In this document: positions 36,841-50,036 of the stretch, one piece after another
How positions within the stretch are numbered: position 1 is the stretch's first letter
Layout of the letters: every line of letters begins with the position of its first letter
Origin: Populus alba
Lineage: Eukaryota; Streptophyta; Magnoliopsida; Malpighiales; Salicaceae
Reading direction: 5' to 3'
Length of the DNA: 64,000 bases
NCBI RefSeq assembly: GCF_005239225.2
Contig: NC_133299.1
Location: forward strand, 5,708,967-5,772,966
Translations under genes and position numbers: made by a program
Notes under the pieces: model-generated
Seen by the model: only the letters and a program-made list of their open reading frames with translations
Told to the model about the DNA's origin: nothing
Databases searched by the model: none

Positions 36841-37692
36841 ATATTTGATAACTTGGATAAAATTAAGAGAAGGTTTGAGATTTTTTCTGAGCTGGTTAAA
36901 TCTATTATTGTGCAAACGAGGCATGGAGACACTCATGACCACTAGTGTATTCTGCATTTTAACTTATTTAATATTAGAATTAATCTGTTGTGTAAATGAA
37001 ACAGATTTACGTGCGTGCTTTTGAATTGAACTAAGAAACACAAGTAAGTCTATTATATATCACCACATGAACTGACGAGGTTTGTGCGCAGGACTGGCTT
37101 GGTCCTTTGATGCTTTCTAAAGGTACTAGTTTATTAGTATCCATATCAGTTTGGATACACTCTCCGGTTGATTTTAAAAGATAATTTTCTTTCTTTGTTA
37201 TTGATTTGGTTCTTAAAAGTAAGAGAACCATCTTCAAAATGCTAACCCAACAGTACAAATACAAGGTTTTTTTCACTGTTATGTGTGATTGGAGGTTCAC
37301 AGTATCCTAGCTTGAGCAAACCTTGTTCAGTGCAATCTCTGTCTATCTTCAGAATTGGCCACACGTGTGATGAATATATATTCAAAACTGGGCATCAGAA
37401 TTGAGTGCATGAACATATGTAGATAGAGACGTGTGTGTATATCGAAATGTTGTCTAGACAGGTGGGAGTGGTGAGAGCGGTCGGTTTGATACAGTGCAAG
37501 CAGAGTGCTTAACAGTGATGAGAGAAATCAGGTGAAAAGGTTTTGCTATCTCTGCCTTCTGCATAAACTGCATATAGAAAATGATATTTCCGTGGCATTT
37601 GCAGGGGGCATATCTAATATGGCTAGCCAAACTCCAAGGCAAATTCTTCTCCTTTTTTTTTTTCCTCATTCACTTTGTTTTTGAATGTTTTA

Positions 37693-37747
<55 letters not shown>

Positions 37748-40386
37748 GACATAGATATTTTATATGTATGTGTATGCCATTGAAACTTTAAATGATCTCT
37801 CATATCTGCTTACAGATTTGAGTGGAACCTCCGCAATGAGACCTGAAACTAAGGAAACTAAGGAAACAAAGGAGGCAATTTTAAGACCACATAAAATTAA
37901 AATGTTCATACATGCACCATCCGATGCTCATCGCATCTGTTTTGGACTCTGGATTCTTGGTCGACGTCGATTGAGATTAAGTGTTTAATTATGATATTGG
38001 CACGCGATGAACTTACGGCAGGTAGAATGAAGAAATGAGATCATTTGACATATAAAGTGATACGAGTGATCATTATTGGAGTGAAATCTAACGGTGATAA
38101 TTGTATATAGGCATGGGAATTCGTCGATCATGGCATCGTAGCAACTCTTATATTACGCGGATATGAGGTCCAAGACTAGCATGTAGGACAGGGGCCACTC
38201 TTCTTTACCTGTTCGTAGCAGACACAAGTTTCATTATTCTGAGATGTCAGCACCAAAGCTTTCATGGCTTTTACAATGGCTAAACCAACCCTTGGAAAAG
38301 GAAGTGTCAATGTTTGCTTCAGGAGACTTAAAAGTAACATATGGACATGGTAGTTAGACTGCCCATCTTTATTTTCTCACCTTTTATTTGTACCTTAGCT
38401 TTTATGTCTGCAACAGAGAGAGAAAGCTGGTTAGGTGGGAATTGGTTTGAGTAAGTAGTTGAGTTATGGGAATTTTTTTGTGCTGACAGTAATTTATTCT
38501 TAGCTTTGTGGCTGTGGTAATTCAGTAATTGTAGTACAGCATTTTGCGTCTTCTCTTTGTCTCATCTTTATTCTGGAAGCACAAAAGATCAGATAAAGGT
38601 TCCTAGATATTAATTAACATGATTCAGTGAATTGGCAACAAGCTACTAAAGAAAGCAAGCAATAGTTTATGAAATTAATTTGTGAGCTTGTGTTCCAAAC
38701 TCCCTCTTGAATCCTGTTGGGATTTGTGATTCGTTTCGCCCTCTATTTTCAAGAACAATGTATAATTATTTTAGAGGCATCGTTGTTACAGTTCAGTGTT
38801 TCGAGCTGAATCTGGTGAAAGTTGAGACAACCAAACCTGACATGTTGTGCAGAAATCTAGCTAGGGTTCTATTTGAAAGAACTGCCATGTTTCCCACCTA
38901 GCTTTAAATGCTAATGCCAGATGGACCTTTTTCTTGATAGATATTCTGGTTAAACAGAGGGGAAAAAACATCTTTACTATGCAAATCCCCCGAAACCATG
39001 GGTATTTTACTATTTTAATACAGTTTGCAAAACATATTGAAAAAATAATACAGATTTAAGAGTATTTAAAAAAATAATATAATTTCAACACAACCATGAT
39101 CCTGATTTTTAATTTTATAACAACCACTATGAGAAATAACATTGTTTACTTAAAAAATCAAAAGTGAATCGATATAAAATTTTATAAAAATGTAATTCTC
39201 AATATATAAGTTTCAAGATTTATTAGTCAAGAAAGAAAAGGGGATATAAATTCATATAGTATGAGAGAGAAATAGGAGGAAAAAGAAAGAATAGGTTATC
39301 AAAGCCACATAAAGACTCTGTTTTTTACATACTTGATATCATTATAAAAATCTCGATAAGATAATTTGAACCACGCCATGATAGACCACTAAATAATGTG
39401 ATAATTAGTTAGTGGTCTTGTTTAGGGTTAACCAAACCTTAAGCTACCTTAACCCAAAATGAACTCAAAACAAAACTATTAACCAATTACGATCTTATTT
39501 GTTGGTTTTTCATTGTGTAGTTAGAATTATTTTATTGATATCTTTCTAATAGTATCAAGTGTGTAAAAAATATAGTATCGATATGTTCCCGGTAATCTAT
39601 TCTTTCTTTCTCTTCTTTTTCTTTTCCTATTTCTCTCTCATGCCACATCAGCTGATCTCCTCTTTTATTTCTTGACCATTGAATCTTCTTGGTTAGGATG
39701 TTCATAAATTTTTATGTTAACTTCTATACATGTTAATTAATTTATATGAAACATGCACATTTAGTTTTTGAGTAAACAACAGTAATTTTTAATAGTGATT
39801 GTTACATTAGAATCATGGTTATATTAAAATTATATTTTTTTTCAAATATTTTTATAGCATATGATATTTTATCAAAACACTTGCAAAATTGTGTTATTTT
39901 TTTTTTTAAATCACTAATTATTTATATATGACAATAAACAATGCAGGAAGCGGAAACATTCGGGAGTTCAAAAAAAAGGGAAACGGTAAAGGAATTACAT
40001 AATCTCGTCTGATTATCATAAGAAAAGGTAAGGAAATTTTGTCTGCTCAAGCGTTGGGTCAAGAGGGAGTTTTCTTCACCAACATTATAAGGGAAAAAAG
40101 AAAGCTGGAGCTGGAATTGCATTCAAGAAAATAAAAATGTATCGGCTAGAATTTAATGTCTTGACTTGATGTATGAATAGATGAATTGAATGCAGAGGTT
40201 GTCTCTAGCTAAAAGCCACTTGATTAATTAAAACAATTAATGAAACTACTTGGTTTAGTCAGAAACTACAAATTACAAGCAAACTTCATCAACATCATGT
40301 GACTCCATTCTTCAAGCAACTCCTACAAATGTTTTAAAGCCCTTTCAACAAGTGTAACATTACACACACCGGTAAATTAGCCATTT
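36841..40386. other. 3' flank of the zinc-finger gene and intergenic DNA
   Basis: The 3' untranslated region probably extends to about 37020. The region of about 37300-38900 is less AT-rich than average but has no frame with a recognisable domain; non-coding transcription is possible but unsupported. 39040-39900 is AT-rich filler. Confidence 0.35.
37693..37745. repeat. Compound (GT)n(GA)n microsatellite
   Basis: Eleven GT units pass directly into about fifteen GA units. Confidence 0.95.
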
Positions 40387-40389
40387 TAA

Positions 40390-40598
40390 GAGCGTGTTTG
40401 GCAATGTGGTAGCGGTTGCTTTTTCAAATAGCTTTTCGTGCCGAAATACATGTCAAATATATTTTTTCATTTTTTAAAAATTATTTTTTACATCAGCACA
40501 TCAAAATGATCCAAAAAGTACAAATCACACTCAATTTTAACAAAAAAAAAATCAAAATTTGGCGAAACGCAGGTTGAAACGCATAGCCAAACACTACC
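40390..40598 (+). mobile_element. Tourist/Harbinger-like MITE, copy 1
   Basis: 209 bp. Left end GAGCGTGTTTGGC, right end GCCAAACACTACC. The flanking trinucleotides are TAA and TTA, a slightly decayed TAA-type duplication. Inside are CGTGCCGAAATACATG and ACATCAGCACATCAAAATGA. It has no coding capacity. By eye it is about 85% identical to the copy at 41154-41361, in opposite orientation. Confidence 0.75.
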
Positions 40599-40710
40599 TT
40601 AGGTAAGTGCATAGAATGCTCGATGATGATCAAAATACACTTTTTATTCTTTGTGTTCGAAACTTCGAAGCAAAAAACAACTTTGAGCTTGCTAAATTTA
40701 TTAAAAATAT

Positions 40711-40956
40711 TGTTAAAAATTATCTCAATTCAATAGTTTAAACTGTTAAATGAAGTTCCAGATTATGATTTATATTTGCACAGACTTACATTACCTTATA
40801 CTTAATTTTTATCAAACAAATAAGATATGTTAATATTCAAACTCGTTACCGCTTGATTGTCAAGGCTTTGATACTATATCAAAGAACCATCTCAACCCAA
40901 TATAGCTTAAACTGTTAGGTGAGATTTTTTGATATTATTTATATTATTCTCTAACA
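40711..40956 (-). mobile_element. TRIM-like retroelement, copy 5
   Basis: Left repeat from TGTTAAAAATTATCTCAATT (40711), with its inner end deleted. Right repeat is 40876-40956, ending CTCTAACA. On the minus strand the primer-site relic TAGTATCAAAGCC and the GGTAACGAGTTTGAATA T-arm relic lie between them. The copy sits between two inverted Tourist-like MITEs. Confidence 0.6.
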
Positions 40957-40986
40957 TATACATCTTCATTATAATAAATTTAATTT

Positions 40987-41140
40987 AGTTTTTTATGAAA
41001 TCGTGTTTTTTAAACATTAAATTTTTTATATTTTTAAATTTTTTGATGTACTGATGTCAAAATTAATTTTTTTAAAAATATTATTTTTAAAATAAAAAAT
41101 ATTTGAATCACAATTAATACTACACTTCTAATTACCAGGT
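40987..41140 (+). repeat. AT-rich dispersed repeat copy
   Basis: Core TTTTTTGATGTACTGATGTC is close to consensus; the tail reads AATACTACACTTCTAATTAC. Confidence 0.5.
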
Positions 41141-41153
41141 CTATAAACACTAA

Positions 41154-41361
41154 GAGCCCGTTTGAGGCTGCGTTTCTACTTGTGTTTTGTAAAATTTTGA
41201 ATTTTTTTTTTTGTTAAAATTGAGTGCGGTTTGTACTTTTGGATCATTTTGATGTGCTGATGTCAAAAATAATTTTTAAAAAATGAAAAAAATCATTAGC
41301 ATATATTTCAGCATGAAAAACTATTTGAAAAGAAACCGCTATCACACTGCCAAACACACTC
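41154..41361 (-). mobile_element. Tourist/Harbinger-like MITE, copy 2
   Basis: 208 bp with ends GAGCCCGTTTG and CAAACACACTC, flanked by a perfect TAA duplication (41151-41153, 41362-41364). TAA target duplication and GTTTGG-containing ends are the hallmarks of PIF/Harbinger-derived Tourist MITEs. It is in inverted orientation to copy 1. Confidence 0.85.
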
Positions 41362-41664
41362 TAACTAGAAAAGATACATTGAAGTTAAATATCCGAACAG
41401 TGTAAATCAAATCATTATTGTCAAATTAACGGTCACATTAGTCCTTTTTCTACGACAGGTAAACTCAAATAATTAATTACGATGATGAACCCATCGATGT
41501 GGAATAACTCCTAAAGCTGTCATCCATAACCCAATTATTGCACTGAACATTTAACTTCATACACTTTCAAATCACACTTTAACACCAAACTTTAACCATA
41601 TCATAAGTCACTTTAGGCACTTTTCATAAATATTTGCTTGGAGTGCCAAAAATACTCATAAAAA

Positions 41665-41803
41665 CCCCATAATTATTTTGATATATATGTTGATATTAAA
41701 ATAATTTTTAAAAAATAAAAAAATATTATTTTATTATATTTTCAAATAAAATATATTTTAAAAAACAATTACTACTATATTTCCAAACACCCTACCTTAA
41801 TTA
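41665..41803 (+). repeat. AT-rich dispersed repeat copy (5' truncated)
   Basis: Starts at the core (TTATTTTGATATATATGTTG) and keeps the diagnostic end AATTACTACTATATTTCCAA followed by ACACCC. Confidence 0.55.
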
Positions 41804-44800
41804 AATCCAAATACCTAAGAGAAGCTCCAAATGACTCCATCCATAGGTTGACAATGAAAAGTGAAGAAATAACATGAGAAAAAACCTGCTATTTATGGTA
41901 ACCCTAGGCATTCGTTAAAATAAATGTTTAATTTAACAAATACTTAAAAATGGAAAAATATATTCAACACCAGTTAAGAGGAGGAGCTTGTTCTCAACCT
42001 ATAAGAAGAAACACTTACTGCTGAACTTTTTCCCCAATATTTTCATAATTCATAAAGGACAGCGTAGAGGTGACTTGTCCTGTGTCCATTCTTACCTTTG
42101 CATCTATTCCATTCCAGTACAGCTGCTGAACAAAGTACCGAAAAATTACTCCTTTTAAACTGCCAGAGCTGCAGTGAACTTAGTACTAAAACCTAAAAAA
42201 GCCCTCAACTGTAATTTTTAAGGAGATAAAGGGGATATTTTACCCTATGACCATTCAAAAGGGACTCGCATGGCGCTGGATCCAAATAGGAACTCTTTTG
42301 AGGTTGCAAGGATCATTAGGGCAAGAACTAGAATAATGCATTTATGACGTTTAATCCAAATATTAACGATAGGATGATGCTCTTGGAGACATGGGTATAA
42401 ACACATTGCAACTTCACAGTAATCCTGTAAATGGAAAGCCTTCACCTTTTTCTTTTACCAAGGTAATTTGGAAAATTTGCCCCACCCCCCACAAAAAAAA
42501 AAAAAAAAAAAAAAGGAAAAAGAAGAAAGAAAAAGAGAAGAAAAAATGCCCTCCTATTGTTAACATCAACCCAACCATCCAGGGGGTCCACAAGTAAATG
42601 CATGAAGGAGAAGGCATGTGATGAGCAAGATGATATAAAGAAGAACAATAAAGACTTATGAAGAGTACATACATTATGATTAGGACCACATCCACTTCAC
42701 TCCTCTTCTCCTGTTTCACATATATGAGAGAAAAGACCAGTGGAATTTAAGAAGCATTGGTCCACAGCCCTATAAAGTTGCAAACGAGGTTGACAGTTTA
42801 TACAGCAGCCCGCCCTCTTGATGACCTGCAACTGGTAGCTGCAGAACTGCTTTTAAAATAAAATGCGATTCACCGGGAAAAAAAAGAGAGAGAGAGAGAA
42901 AAGGTTTGCTTCCCTTCCATTGTGCAGTCGGTGGTAGGGATGACAGTAGATTATGGCTTTTTTAAATAAATGCCACCAAACATCCACCATGTGGTCGGAT
43001 ACGTAGGTTCTCCTTGGCTATACATATGTTTTTTGCTCCGTTCATGTTTTTGTTTTCTTGTTTCTTTCCTCTGTTTACTCCTTTCTTTTTCATTTTTCTT
43101 TAGTAAGGTTCGTAGTTTGCAGAGAGTAATGAAATAAATATTTTATATCTTAGTTTAAGATTAATGACATGGTTTCATAAAATTTTATGAATTGAATTGA
43201 ATTCAGATGATTAAATTCGTTTCTACTACATGTCCTCTAATACCATCTGCCACATCCACCGATGACTTAATATTATCGAGAACATGTTTATAGTGGGATA
43301 GAAATGCCCTCATCATGATCTTGGCTGGACTTGCCATGGCCTCATTGAAAATCCTATGACCTCAGGATTTTGAGAGGGAAAGTCCCACAGTTCACAACCA
43401 TGAGCCTTCGAGAAAGCGACTCCACCTTCTTTATTACTTTGGCTAAAGCAGTGTCGTGGTGCTGGTAACCATGGATTGTTCTGCATGATCACCAGAGAAG
43501 CGAGGCTTAGCTCAGATAAGTCATGTAATAATAATCATCGATCTTGGGTTCCAGTTCGTCCTGAAAAGTGCTTCTCCTCCATTTGATGGGGGGGATGTGC
43601 AGTAAGAGTTTCTTTGCGGACTGGAAATCTCATGATATGAGCAAGATAAGCAATGTCAACACTAGGTGAGTCAATACCTGAATTAATGAAGGCAAAAATA
43701 ATAATAATTATACCATGGATGATTGTCTGGTGATGCTAGAAATACGAAAATAATGTGAAAATACCTCAATAGCTTAGCTAAACTACAATTTAATCAACCA
43801 TATGATCATATTTTTTGAATTTATTTTTCTTATTGAGGAATTAATATGAGATAGGTCTATTTGTAATTTTTGTACCTTTCTTTAAAATGTCTATATTTGA
43901 TGTTATTTTTAAATAAATATAAGGGTCTTTGTAACAAAAGGAATTTTTTTTTGTAAAAAAATGGTTTTTGAATTAAGAGAAAAATAGATGCTTATGCCTC
44001 GGTATCGTTCCTAATCAGATGAGGATGCCTAATTTCATCTTAGATAGCTCTAAGCTGCAATGAGGATGCTAATTTAGTCTAAGGCAGTTCTGGGCCGTTG
44101 TGGGATGACGAGTCCTAAATGGATAGGCTGGACTTCTTGGGCCTGTAAAATCCTGCAAAACAAGTCTACTTTGTGTGTGTGTGTGTGTAGGACCATTCAG
44201 ATACTTGAGTTAGCAAGGCAAAGGGGGGGTTAAGAGTGAACAATAAATGCAATTAAAAAGAATATGAAATATATTGGAGATTAAAAGGTAGAGGGAGAAC
44301 CAAAACGAGCTAAGAGGATTTTAATTTTTTTAACCTTTGGAGTGATTTTTCTTCTGTTTTTCTAGGCTCCCCTTCACCTATCATCTTTGAGGGGCCTTCA
44401 TACTTTCAAAACATACCCATTTACATAGAGATGGATGCACAAAGGGTATTGCACAATTTATTATATATAGTGTTTCGTATATAATTTTAAAAATATATCT
44501 ATTTTTTAAATCTCCTTTTTAATTACGAGTTGAATTGCATTGAACATTGTTTTTATTTTTTTTTTTAATCTTAATTTATTAATGTTTAACATTGTGATAT
44601 AATTTTAGGATGTGCTACTTTTTTATAATAAAAAATATATCATGGTTTATTTTTATGAATTTAACATTGTGATTGGCAACTATAAATTATAATTTTTATG
44701 TGAGTTTGTGAAAAAATATGAGGTAGCAAAAAAATAAAAAAAAAATAATATATATTTGGAACTCAAAAAATGATTAATTAGAGTTTTTTTTTCTTCTCAA

Positions 44801-45381
44801 ATTGGTCACCAAAGTTTTTTTTTTTTTAAGAGTAAAATTATTAATATTTCAAAATAATTAATTTTCCCTAAACGACAAAAAAAATTAATTAAATTAACAA
44901 TCATTATCTTAATTTCATATAATTTCTAATAATACCAATCATCAACATCATCATTTTTTTTCCATTTTGGAGACTAACACCACCGTCATATTTTATTTAA
45001 ATGATAAAAAAAAAAATTACATTAATTTTTAGTTAATCCATTTTTATGAGAAAGTTAACTAATAATTAAGAGAGTTAGAAAGTGATAAAGATTAAAATGA
45101 GAAGTAATATTTCAAAATTATGAAAGTGGTGGAAGCAATAAATGAATTAACAATATTTAAGCATTTCGTTGAGATGTAACAAAAGGTGTGAGAGATAATG
45201 AAACATAGAATAATTAAAGTGGAAAAGGTATTGTGTTAGAATGAAGGGTAAAGAGAAATGCATTTTTTTAGGATTCGTAGAAATTAAAGAACGAGTTAAT
45301 GTTAGAGATCATGAGAATGTGAAAATTTGTTAGAATGAAAACGCTAGAGAATTTGATGAAAGTTTAGTTATGTAATTCCCT
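41804..45381. other. Intergenic, no gene supported
   Basis: Contains a poly(A) tract (about 42492-42514), a (GT)n run (about 44173-44188) and a less AT-rich block (43250-43680) without a recognised product. The stretch 43990-44420 (GATGAGGATGCC, CCTGCAAAACAAGTC, then a CACCTATCATCTTTGAGGGG block) has the flavour of a retrotransposon LTR fragment, but no ends are visible. 44430-45380 is AT-rich filler. Confidence 0.35.
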
Positions 45382-45597
45382 TGTTTTTGTTTTTATGTTT
45401 TAAAAATATTTTTTAAAAAATAAAAAAATTTTATTTTTTATTTTATTTTCAATTAATATTTTTTGATATTTTTAGATTATTTTGATGAATTGATGTCAAA
45501 AATAATTCTTCAAAAGTAAAATATAAAATATTTATTTTGATTTATTTTCGAGTAAAAAACATTTTGAAAAGTAATCACAATCACATTTCTAAACCCA
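45382..45597 (+). repeat. AT-rich dispersed repeat copy
   Basis: Nearly full length: TGTTTTTGTTTTTATGTTTT start, core TTATTTTGATGAATTGATGT, TTTTCGAGTAAAAAACATTT tail, TTCTAAACCCAC end. Confidence 0.6.
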
Positions 45598-46127
45598 CAT
45601 GTTGTGCTCATGTTTCACCACATTGAGCAAAAAATTTTGTATAAAAAAATGCTAGCCTATGAAAAGTTCAAATTTCTAAGTTATTGGTTCAAGTGGTAAT
45701 TTAAATAATATAAAAAATAATAATTAAAAAATTAAAAAAAAAAAAAAACAATGAAAAAAAACCATACTTGAAATCTATACAAAATTACCAAAGTGCCCAA
45801 TACTAAACTAATAGAAGAAAACCAGAAAAAAATAAAAAAATCTAGACTTCAAGAAGAAGTAGAAGAAAATAACAGCTTAAAAAGAGGGGAGAAACCCAAG
45901 AAACTCATGCAAACCTCATAAATTCGGTTTAATTTTAAAAACTTGCAACTCGTTAAATCTTGGATTCGAATCTAATAAAAAAAATTAATTGTTACCAAAT
46001 TTTAATTTGAAGTCATTAAAAAAATATTAATAAAAAAACTTGAAAAAAAAAACAATTTTAAACAAAATAAATAGTAATTAAAAGAATTAATGGGATCATG
46101 GCTACGAATCAAATGATCCATTAGGAG

Positions 46128-47700
46128 TGTCCATTGGATCCAAGAGTAGTTCAAAGCTTGGAAAATCCATTATTCAAGTCTATAATGGACTCTTGGTACA
46201 CAATACACTTGTACTAGGTTGCAAGACTCAAGAGTCTTGGGTTTGATAACTATGCTAGACCTAGGAGCCTTGGGTCTAATAAACAAGTAAATGTGGGTTT
46301 GAGGTAGTTTTTTGACTTTAAAAATAATAAGACAATATCAAAATACCAAAATGCCCTCCATGATTATAGAAAATTACATAAAAATAGTGTGAAAAAACAA
46401 AAAATATCTGCATATGCAAAGCTTATTTTTTTTTTTATCTTTTGTAAGGTTAAAGATGTATTTTAATTATTTAACATTTTATGAAAGGTAAAAAAACCCA
46501 TGGGTTCCAGGTCTTAATTTTGTTAACCTTGGGGGTAAAATAATATTTTTACTATGCAAATAAACATGAAAAGACTACCATACCCCCGCTTAAGTGTTTA
46601 ATGATTAATAAGCCTATGAAAAATATTGAAATACCTCCACAACCAAGGCTTTAAATTTTTTAACCAAATTGCAAAATGATAATTTAACTTTTTATAAAAA
46701 GACAACATTAGCCCCATCCCAAGCCTTCAGTTCTATGAAATCATAATCTATTGTGCAAGTTTATAATGGACTGTGTCCTGGTCCTTAGTACACTTGCATA
46801 GGGTTACCAAACCCAAGCACCTTGGTTTGGGTGCTTGGGTCTGGTTAACCGCCGCCAGACGAAACGCCTTAGATTTAGCAACTATGTCATACCCAAGGTA
46901 CTTGAGTATGGTAAACATGTTTGGTTTGAGAACCTATAAACAAAAAGGACACTTGTGTACTTTAGTTGTCAGAAGAGAGAAAAGAAAGAAAAAACACAAA
47001 TAATTGATCACCGAAGACAATCCAATCATTATTTGTTTATACACGCCACACCATGTAGAAGAGGGAATGACTACGTATCCAATTAGATGATAGATGACCA
47101 AATTTTGCCACTAGAAAGCGTCATAAGCGCCTCCTTAATAGCATGGGCACATCCCATTCACTGAAGTGTGAGGAACGAGCGCCAACAACTTTTGGATTAA
47201 AAAAACCCAAATAAAACATAAAAATACTAAAACACCCCTATGATTCTCTTAATTACACAAAATACTCATGTAAAAATACTGAAATACCCCTAAAGGCAAA
47301 GGTTTTTTTTTTTAAAATCTTTTTAGGCTAAAAGTGTTATTTTACTGCACATGAAAATTGAAAAAACTTGAAATACCATTGTCCAGTAACCCATTCTTTT
47401 TTTTTTTTATCTTGAGGGAAAATAAATATTTTTATTGTTACGTATATTGTGAAAAGCCAAGAAAGCCCTTGGTTAATAATTATAAATTTTGTTGACTTTT
47501 GGGGTAAAAAAGTAAATTTAGTGTGTTAAAAAATTGAAAAAAACCGTATACATCCCCAAACAATCTTCTAATAACCAATGAGCCAGATAAAAATAACCAA
47601 ACACTCATAAATCAAAGGCTTAAATTTAAGTTATTAAAAGGTAAAAGAATAATTTTATTGTCGCAACCCACAATAATCTATGTATTTTTAACTATAATAA
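46128..47700 (+). repeat. Ancient imperfect direct duplication
   Basis: Phrases from 46128-46560 recur in order from about 46725: TATAATGGACT, then ACACTTG-A-GG, CTTGGGTCT, AACTATG, then AAATACC-AAATGCCC-type sentences and a GGTTAAAG-type T-rich block. The period is roughly 0.6-0.9 kb with heavy divergence. The open frame at 46773-47003 lies inside the second unit and is probably not a gene. Confidence 0.45.
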
Positions 47701-48104
47701 AAAATCATATTTTGTAAAATTGATATTTAATACAGCTTTGAAATATTCCTCAACCATTCGTATTTGGAAGAGCATGCAAAGAGGAAGAAAAACTTTGATA
47801 CATAAAAATTATGCTAATATAACTTGAAAGGATTTAATTAAAAAAGAAGAAGTTAGATGGTCAAATAAAATAAAATAAAAAACTGTAGAAAGAATGGTGC
47901 CATCTATAGTGCTATCCAGGGGAGTGAACAATGATGCATCACAATAAATTACTATTCTGTCTTTATTGTTACTGTCATTTAAGAAATATTTTTTAAGATT
48001 TTTTTATTTAAGTGTTATTATAGTTCCGTAAAAAGTAATTTAAATTGTTTCTTACTTGAATTATGAAGAATGGACCCATATTTTCGAGTAGACAAAGATG
48101 TCGT

Positions 48105-48375
48105 TTTTAATTTCATACGAATTACTCATCATCCACTCAATCTTTTTTGTTAGCCAATTAATCCGGTAATTCTATATGAATTACTATATATCCAGTTAAC
48201 CTCTTTGTTAATCAATAAACCCGGTAATTCTCTTAATTACCTAAATCCGACTAATACATTTTGGTTGTCAAAATCAATCCGGTAATTTTTTATGAATTAC
48301 CTAGCATCCGACTAACCTCTTTTGTTAGCCAAATAATAATTCTGGTAATTTCACATAAATTACCAATAATTATCA
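48105..48375. repeat. Minisatellite, about 58-bp period
   Basis: The phrase CCGGTAATT begins at about 48163, 48221 and 48279, with a variant CTGGTAATT at about 48342. Each unit includes GAATTACCTA-CATCCGACTA and CTCTTTTGTTAGCCAA. There are about 4.5 diverged units. Confidence 0.75.
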
Positions 48376-49865
48376 TTTGTAATAATTACTCAATTTATTC
48401 ATTTGCTTCATTGTTTTAACATCGATTAAATAAACAACATATATATTTAAAAAAAAACTAATTATTACAAAATCAGGTGACGAATCATCAACCTTCTGCT
48501 CGTGATAGCCTAGCTTCTCCTGTTTGATAACCAGCTCCAGACATAACTCATGAATTAATCAAATGTCATTATATCATTAGTCCATCAATATTTTTTCTTA
48601 CATGCTGAAACACAAAGCACGTAATTTTTAATTTTTTTTATTCGTTCTAATACAAATTTATTCTTAAACATAACATCATCATTTCACATACAACAACATA
48701 TTTAAATCAAGTTACTTCTTTTCTTGCTTTATGTTCATAATTCCATCAAATAATCCTTCTATTCTTTATGCATTCACATCATATTATCCATTTTATCTAA
48801 ACATATATAAGTACAATATTCAAACACAATCTAAACATCTTGTCTTTCTTACATATTTCAAATATCATGATTAAACATACTTTCCTAAACATTAACATCA
48901 AAACTCATTCCTCCACTTTTTCTTCATTTGGCCAAATGTCATCTTCCTTTTCCTCCCCCAAAATTTTCTTCATTTACTTGTTATTTCAACTTGTTTTCAT
49001 GCTATTCCACTTCAACTTCATCATTTTTCCTTCCCCTCCTAATTTCTCCAAATTCTCATAAGAACCCTAAGTTCAAGAATCAAGGATTTAAGGGAGATTA
49101 AAGTAAAATCCCAAGAAATTACTTCCTAACTTAATCAAGTAAGCTTTAAAACATCTAAATCAAACATTAAATCCAAACTTTTCATGCTTACCAATTGAAT
49201 TTCTTTCAATTTATCTTCTCTCCCAAGGTTAGCTAAATTTCCTTTCTCAATTCCTCCTTGCTTCACTTGATTCTTCCTTATATTAGTGTTTCATAAGTTG
49301 AACTTTGTAAGTTTACAAGGTTATTCTCTTACTTTTTTTTTTCCCTTGGTTTTTATGTTTTTTTCCTTACTTTTCTCTCTAGCCTTTTTTTCTTTCTTTT
49401 TCTCATTCTGCTTCAGCCCAGATTTAGCAGCATATAAAATAAAGGGACAACTGATTTGTTTTATTTTTTAATAAAAAATAATCATTTTGCCCTTAATGAG
49501 TCCTTTTGCTTCTATTTGACGGTTTTTATTTTTATTTAGTACTACCAAGCTCCATTCATCCTAAAATTTTAACCAGATTTTAATCCATATATGTTAAGGT
49601 TTCTCATAAAATTTTAACTCAATCTGATGGTCGAATTGAAAATTACATCCAATAACATAAAACTGATCGAATTGTGATTTTTTGTCAAATTTATAAATTT
49701 CTCCAAAATTTCTGAAATTTTAACTCAAGCTAAGACATCATATTAAAAGGCTCCAAACAAATTTTCATAATTTTCTGATCACTCGATTGAGAGTTATGGA
49801 TTTGTTTTACATATAATTAACTAGCCAATTTATGATTTTTTGCCTAGAAGGTTTAGATTCTCCCG
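48376..49865. repeat. Probable degraded LTR or retroelement fragment
   Basis: A CT-rich stretch (48880-49440) precedes a block of AAAATTTTAACTCAATCTGATGG- and GATCACTCGATTGAGAG-type phrases (49550-49800), wording common in plant gypsy LTRs. Together with the minisatellite just upstream it could be one long LTR. No TG/CA ends or target duplication were found. Confidence 0.3.
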
Positions 49866-50036
49866 TCCTAAAATAAAATTTTATCTTCTAAATTTAAATA
49901 CATACCTATGTAAGAAAATAATTTAGGATATTTCTTTTTCATTTCTGACTCTCTCTTCCAGGTTTGTTCTTCTATTAGAGAGTTTCCGCCCAAAGTAGGT
50001 TTACAAGAAACTGCATTCATGTGAGTACAAGAAGCA

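Noticed and set aside
48105..48375. Evenly spaced repeats that could suggest a CRISPR-like array
   Set aside because: The repeats and 'spacers' are both similar between units, the period drifts and the genome is a plant's; it is a minisatellite.
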